From: Plantago ovata
Lineage: Eukaryota > Streptophyta > Magnoliopsida > Lamiales > Plantaginaceae
Assembly: GCA_028274465.1 (NCBI GenBank)
Contig: CM051457.1
Span: 16,379,097-16,443,096, forward strand
DNA length: 64,000 bases
Direction of reading: 5' to 3'
Shown here: in pieces, positions 60,258 through 64,000 of the stretch
Position numbering within the stretch: position 1 is the first letter of the stretch
Layout: every line of letters starts with the position of its first letter
Position numbers and translations under genes: made by a program
Notes under the pieces: model-generated
What the model saw: the letters and a program-made list of their open reading frames with translations, nothing else
Told to the model about the DNA's origin: nothing
The model's database searches: none

Positions 60258-60608
60258 TGAAGATATAATATATAATATTTATAAAACTTATAGTGACTAA
60301 TGAAAACAAAAGAATGTATTAGAAACTAGTAAAATTTTATATGGAAATAAAATAATAGAAAAATCATTCACACATAAAAACTAATATTAACTCATATTAG
60401 AAAAATGTAAAATGAAGTAAAATATCATACAAATAATGACATAATAAAAGAAAATTTGTTGAAAATTAGTATATTATATTATTTGTTTTCTAGAAAATAA
60501 GAACATAAAACATATATTAAATGTATATAAAAGGAAAAATAAATAAAGGAATTAAAAGTGAAGAAAATATAAAGAGGGTAAAGAGTAATAAAAAAAATCC
60601 GATAATGC

Positions 60609-60700
60609 ACGAAATTGAACCTGCAACACATCAATAAATTTAAATCAGGAGGCTTTCTACCAAACTGCATAACCACTAGTCTACAATCACTTAGTATTCA
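60609..60700 (-). repeat. tRNA-like segment, minus strand
   Basis: On the minus strand an A-box-like TAGTGGTTATGCAGTTTGG and a B-box-like GCAGGTTCAATTTC appear about 45 bases apart. No full cloverleaf forms. Like 14412-14483 it sits inside a miniature transposon. Confidence 0.35.
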
Positions 60701-61458
60701 ATACTTGCAATGAAATTATATTTACATCTTCTACAAATATTTTGGGGCCCAAAATTTTGGGTGGTCGTGTGCGGGGTAGGTTGCCTGCACATCATGGGCT
60801 TAGCTAGCCATGTGAATTGTATATGCATATCCCAAGATCCTGTGAGGAAACCACCAACAATTTCTTTTCGATAGTGGACGTGGTGATAAATTTTACAAAT
60901 TTAGAGTACATGTACGTATTCACAGAAATCAACAGTGTAGTTGAGACCACCTAGCAAAAGTTGAGAGTGGCATCATCATCCCCATGCACACACTAGTCCG
61001 TTTGCAAGCAATACAACTAGTCCACTTTTGATGATGCATGTAACTCTACTTTTGTAAATTTAGATTTGTGTCATATGTGGTTACAATTACAAACATTATT
61101 ACATTTGGATATGTACTGCAAGGTCGTTAGGACCGTTAGTCGGCCATTATACATAGCTTGTATGTATTTATTTATGAATTAATATTTAAAAAAGAAAAAC
61201 CAAAAAAGAAAAGAAGTCAAATTTTAGAATCGTGATGTACTTAGTAACATTTCATAGTGCAAACTATGAAACCTTATATGTAATATCTAAAACATCAGGG
61301 TTCAATGTGTTACAGACTCACAGATTTATGTAGTAGGGGTAATATAATACAGTATGTTACTAGCTAATTCAATAATTACAAGTTGATAATGGAGACATGC
61401 AACTAGCTATATAGGTATAGTCCTGTTTAGACAGCTGAAAGCTTAACCCGTGTTCACT

Positions 61459-61466
61459 TATAAATA
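61459..61466 (+). promoter_or_regulatory. TATA box of the PR-10 gene
   Basis: TATAAATA lies 108 bases before the start codon in a CACTTATAAATAGG context. That leaves room for a leader of about 75 to 85 bases, normal for plant PR-10 genes. Confidence 0.7.
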
Positions 61467-61573
61467 GGCCCTTCCCATCTCTTCTTTAGGTACCTACTAC
61501 AATCTCTTCATCTCCTCCAATTCTTTCACCAATTCATCCATCTTACTTTTAAAGCTAGAACCAAAATTTTAAC

Positions 61574-62147
61574 ATGGCAGCCATCACTTATGAACAAGAA
61601 GTGAGTTGCACAATTCCCCCCACCAGGATTTTCAAGGCATTCATCCTTGACGCCGACAACCTCATCCCCAAGATTCTGCCTCAGGCCGTCAAGAGTATCG
61701 AGATTCTTGAGGGAAATGGCGGACCCGGAACCATCAAGTTGGTCACTTTTGGCGAAGGTAACTTTTGATTCCTTTATAAAATCAGAATATTATACTGCAT
61801 GCAAATTTGAATCTTTTAGTAATGTATATGTATATATGTATGTAGGGAGTCAGTATAAGACCGTGAAGCACCGTGTTGATGAAATAGATGAGGCCAACCA
61901 CGTATTTAAATACACTGTGATTGAGGGTGATGCCCTTGCCGGAGTCCTCGAATCCATCTCGTACGTTATCAAGATCGAATCAGGGCCGGATGGAGGATCC
62001 GTGTGCAAAACTACTAGCACGTACCACGCAAAGACCGAGGAGCACGGGATCACCGAGGAGAAGCTCAAGGCTGGGAAAGAGAAGGCGAAGGCCATTTTTC
62101 ACGCCATTGAGGCTCATCTCCATGCCAACCCTGATGCTTATAACTGA
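61574..62147 (+). CDS. PR-10 / Bet v 1 family protein
   Basis: Two exons, 61574-61757 and 61846-62147, sum to 486 nt, giving 161 residues, the family norm. The single GT-AG intron after residue 61 is at the position conserved in PR-10 genes. The glycine-rich loop [10 protein letters not shown] is present at residues 46-55. The Bet v 1 signature region follows with [22 protein letters not shown], and the amphipathic C-terminal helix is [22 protein letters not shown]. The fold encloses a hydrophobic cavity that binds small ligands such as flavonoids or cytokinins in related proteins. PR-10 members are cytosolic and usually induced by pathogens or stress, though this gene's regulation is not shown. 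It is related to the Fra a 1 / Mal d 1 / Bet v 1 allergen group rather than to MLPs. Confidence 0.95.
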
Positions 62148-62824
62148 TTCAATTTTATTTTTGTTGATTGTACGTGTGTATTGGTGTGTTTCAATTCGTT
62201 TGGCATATGCTTTGAATTTCCTGATCATGACATTAAAGTAATAAAGCTTGTATTGTACAATAATTGATTATTGAATAATGAATTAGTGCTAATAACGATA
62301 AAGACTCAACTTGATTAGTTAGCAAGTGATCAATGAGTATAATTAATCTATTGTTAATTTCATCTAATCTAAAATTCACTTCCATTAAGTTCAATTTAAA
62401 TCATCTAAGTTACCCCATTCGAATATCAAAATTCTTAGGTATAAAATGATTAAAATCTATTAGTTTGCCATTCAACTACAAATAAATTAATACAGATCAG
62501 CCCCAGTAATTATTTATTAATTTTAATATTAAAAAACAAATTTAGTTTAAGATGTATAGAATAAAGAGTAATTATAATTTTAGTACACGGCTACACGCAT
62601 TATTGTTACGTTGTTACATGATACTCGTATTTAGCAGTTTAAAAAAAAAGAATTGTTGTGTACCGCATTCTTATTTAATTGTTAACATGTACTTCGTACT
62701 ATACGGAGTATAGTTTTTCTTATTAGGCGTGTATAAATTCTTCGGATGGGCTCTACGTACCAAACATTGAGGTCAAATAAATGAGTAATATTGTTATGCT
62801 TGTACTTGATATATTAAGTAGAGA

Positions 62825-63415
62825 GAAAATGCCTCATTAATACCATCTCATGAGGGTCTAATTTTAAAATTGGCCCTCTTACTCAATCGATTACATTTTA
62901 GTACCAAATAGCGTTGATCGAACCTTATTACATAAATGCCATTGTCCCAAAACTCCCAAACCAAACAAGCCTTATCCCTTATATAATTTAATATTTTTTT
63001 TCCGTTTTCTTTTTTTTTTAATCTATTTTTTTTTTCTTTTTTCATTTTCTTCCTCCTTCTATTCCTCCGGTACCGGGAATTAAGCTCTGATCGGAGCTTA
63101 TTACCAGCTCCAAATCGGAGCTTTGAGCTGGTAATAAGAGCTCCAAATCGGGAGCCAAGGCCATGGATATGAACTTTTTTTTTTAATTTTCTTTTTTTTC
63201 TTTTCCTTTTCTTTTTTTCTTTTGTGTTTTTTTTTTTATTTTTTTATTTTTAAATAGTATGTGTTGTTTGGCTGAAAGAAAATCTGAAAAAAGAATAGTA
63301 GTTAGAGCGCCATTTGGTCAAATTCGTGGACCAAAATGTAATTGATTGAATAGTGGGTACTATTTTGTAATTATGGGCGCTATAAGAGGGTAGTATAGAT
63401 ATATGGACCATGTAA
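62825..63415. mobile_element. Miniature element with long inverted ends and a central hairpin
   Basis: Left CTCTTACTCAATCGATTACA with TTTTAGTACCAAATAGCG matches, in reverse complement, right ACTATTCAATCAATTACATT with ACCAAATGGCGC; a second outer block (GGCCCTCTTA / ACCCTCTTATAG) pairs too. The ends are roughly 90 bases. The centre holds T-rich tracts and a strong hairpin. No target duplication was pinned down. A Mutator-like MITE is a reasonable guess. Confidence 0.55.
63094..63143. repeat. Hairpin in the centre of the 62825-63415 element
   Basis: GAGCTTATTACCAGCTC (63094-63110) pairs with GAGCTGGTAATAAGAGCTC (63125-63143), with a two-base bulge and a 14-base loop. Further AGCTCCAAATCGG copies flank it. 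Confidence 0.75.
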
Positions 63416-63769
63416 GTATGTAACTATCAAAATCCTTTTCCATGTTAGATACTGTATTTGGGACGCATGGTGTTTAGATATGATAAATTCAATTCATATT
63501 CGCTTCATTGGTTTTAGTTATAAGGCCATGATCATTACTAATGAATGAATTGAAATCCCGACCCTTTAGGCTGACGTGGTTTGGGATGATTCCTTTTTGC
63601 GCTTTTAAATCTTCATGCTCTTTGAAATTCTGGAGCGTTACATTATTATTAATAATATGATATATAAATAAATTCACTTCCAATTCTTCAATAAAAACTA
63701 AATTCATCAGTGATTCTTTCCGGCCCCCTTCATATATGATGATGCCTTAAACGTATAAATATGTTGATA

Positions 63770-64000
63770 CAGTTTTTTTTTAAACAACAAAAAATTCATT
63801 AAACCCAAAGTGTTGTACAAGAGTAAGAGTGGTATACCCCAATCATGACACATGGTGTATCGACCTCAAGTACAAAAGAGGGTCCAAATAGCCAATGGAC
63901 ATATCAACACCGAGACGAAACCCAAAGTCTCTAGCTACGCTATATATGATCTCCGAAGAATCTAAAACTGAAGCCCCGACTGTAAAACGGTGGCTCTTCG
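63770..64000 (-). mobile_element. Possible 3' end of a LINE, cut by the window edge
   Basis: Read on the minus strand, the stretch ends in a TTTGGGTTTAATGAATTTTT plus T/A-rich tail, similar to the 3' ends of plant LINE copies, and carries short open pieces. No catalytic motif lies inside the window. The call is tentative. Confidence 0.3.

Larger units (their letters stand above)
60029..60781. mobile_element. Likely non-autonomous element with GGGCC-rich edges
   Basis: The left edge GGGCCGTCTCATATATTTAA with GGTCTTGGGCGACTTT, and the right edge GGGGCCCAAAATTTTGGGTG, resemble the borders of common plant hAT-like miniature elements. It encloses a 168-bp hairpin and a tRNA-like segment. I did not find a clean target duplication, so borders are approximate. 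Confidence 0.4.

Overview
The window is nuclear DNA of a flowering plant, most likely a core eudicot. Its genes are intron-rich and widely spaced, with AT-rich intergenic DNA full of small DNA transposons. Caryophyllales is a guess from the style of the GAACTGAACT-type repeats and is not proven. Eight protein-coding genes can be assembled exon by exon, and for seven of them the exon lengths sum to an intact frame. In order they are: a DUF1218 four-helix membrane protein (+, 1156-2205), a divergent importin alpha (+, 3234-6289), a P-loop GTPase-like protein with a C-terminal hydrophobic segment (+, 8497-10078), a COBRA-like GPI-anchored wall protein of the COBL7 group (+, 18856-21752), a type-B cytokinin response regulator of the ARR1/ARR2 type (-, 25225-28563), a DI19 zinc-finger protein (+, 37711-41358), a DUF789 protein (-, 43667-47244) and the GINS subunit SLD5 (-, 49135-53073). 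A PR-10/Bet v 1 gene (+, 61574-62147) is the ninth gene. A tRNA-Val(UAC) gene lies at 48513-48584 (-).

Layout: 1-10 kb is gene-dense. 10-18.6 kb is a transposon-rich gap with a solo LTR, two hAT-type non-autonomous elements carrying perfect 8-bp target duplications, a Stowaway element nested inside one of them, and a Tourist-like element. 18.8-28.6 kb holds COBL7 and the response regulator. 28.6-37.7 kb is another repeat-rich gap with Stowaway elements, a hAT-like insertion and a LINE remnant. 37.7-53 kb is gene-dense again. 54.9-58.5 kb is a complete-ended CACTA (En/Spm) element carrying a Ptta/TNPA-like gene but no visible DDE transposase. 58.5-64 kb holds foldback elements around the PR-10 gene.

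The genes do not form a pathway or cluster; they are ordinary single loci side by side. The most notable features are a textbook U12-type AT-AC intron in the DI19 gene, a GC-AG intron in the DUF789 gene, a one-base frame break in a C-run of the COBL7 signal-peptide region, an almost perfect 21-bp foldback downstream of importin alpha, and several nested or precisely bounded transposons. I found no sign of a wholly new multi-gene system.
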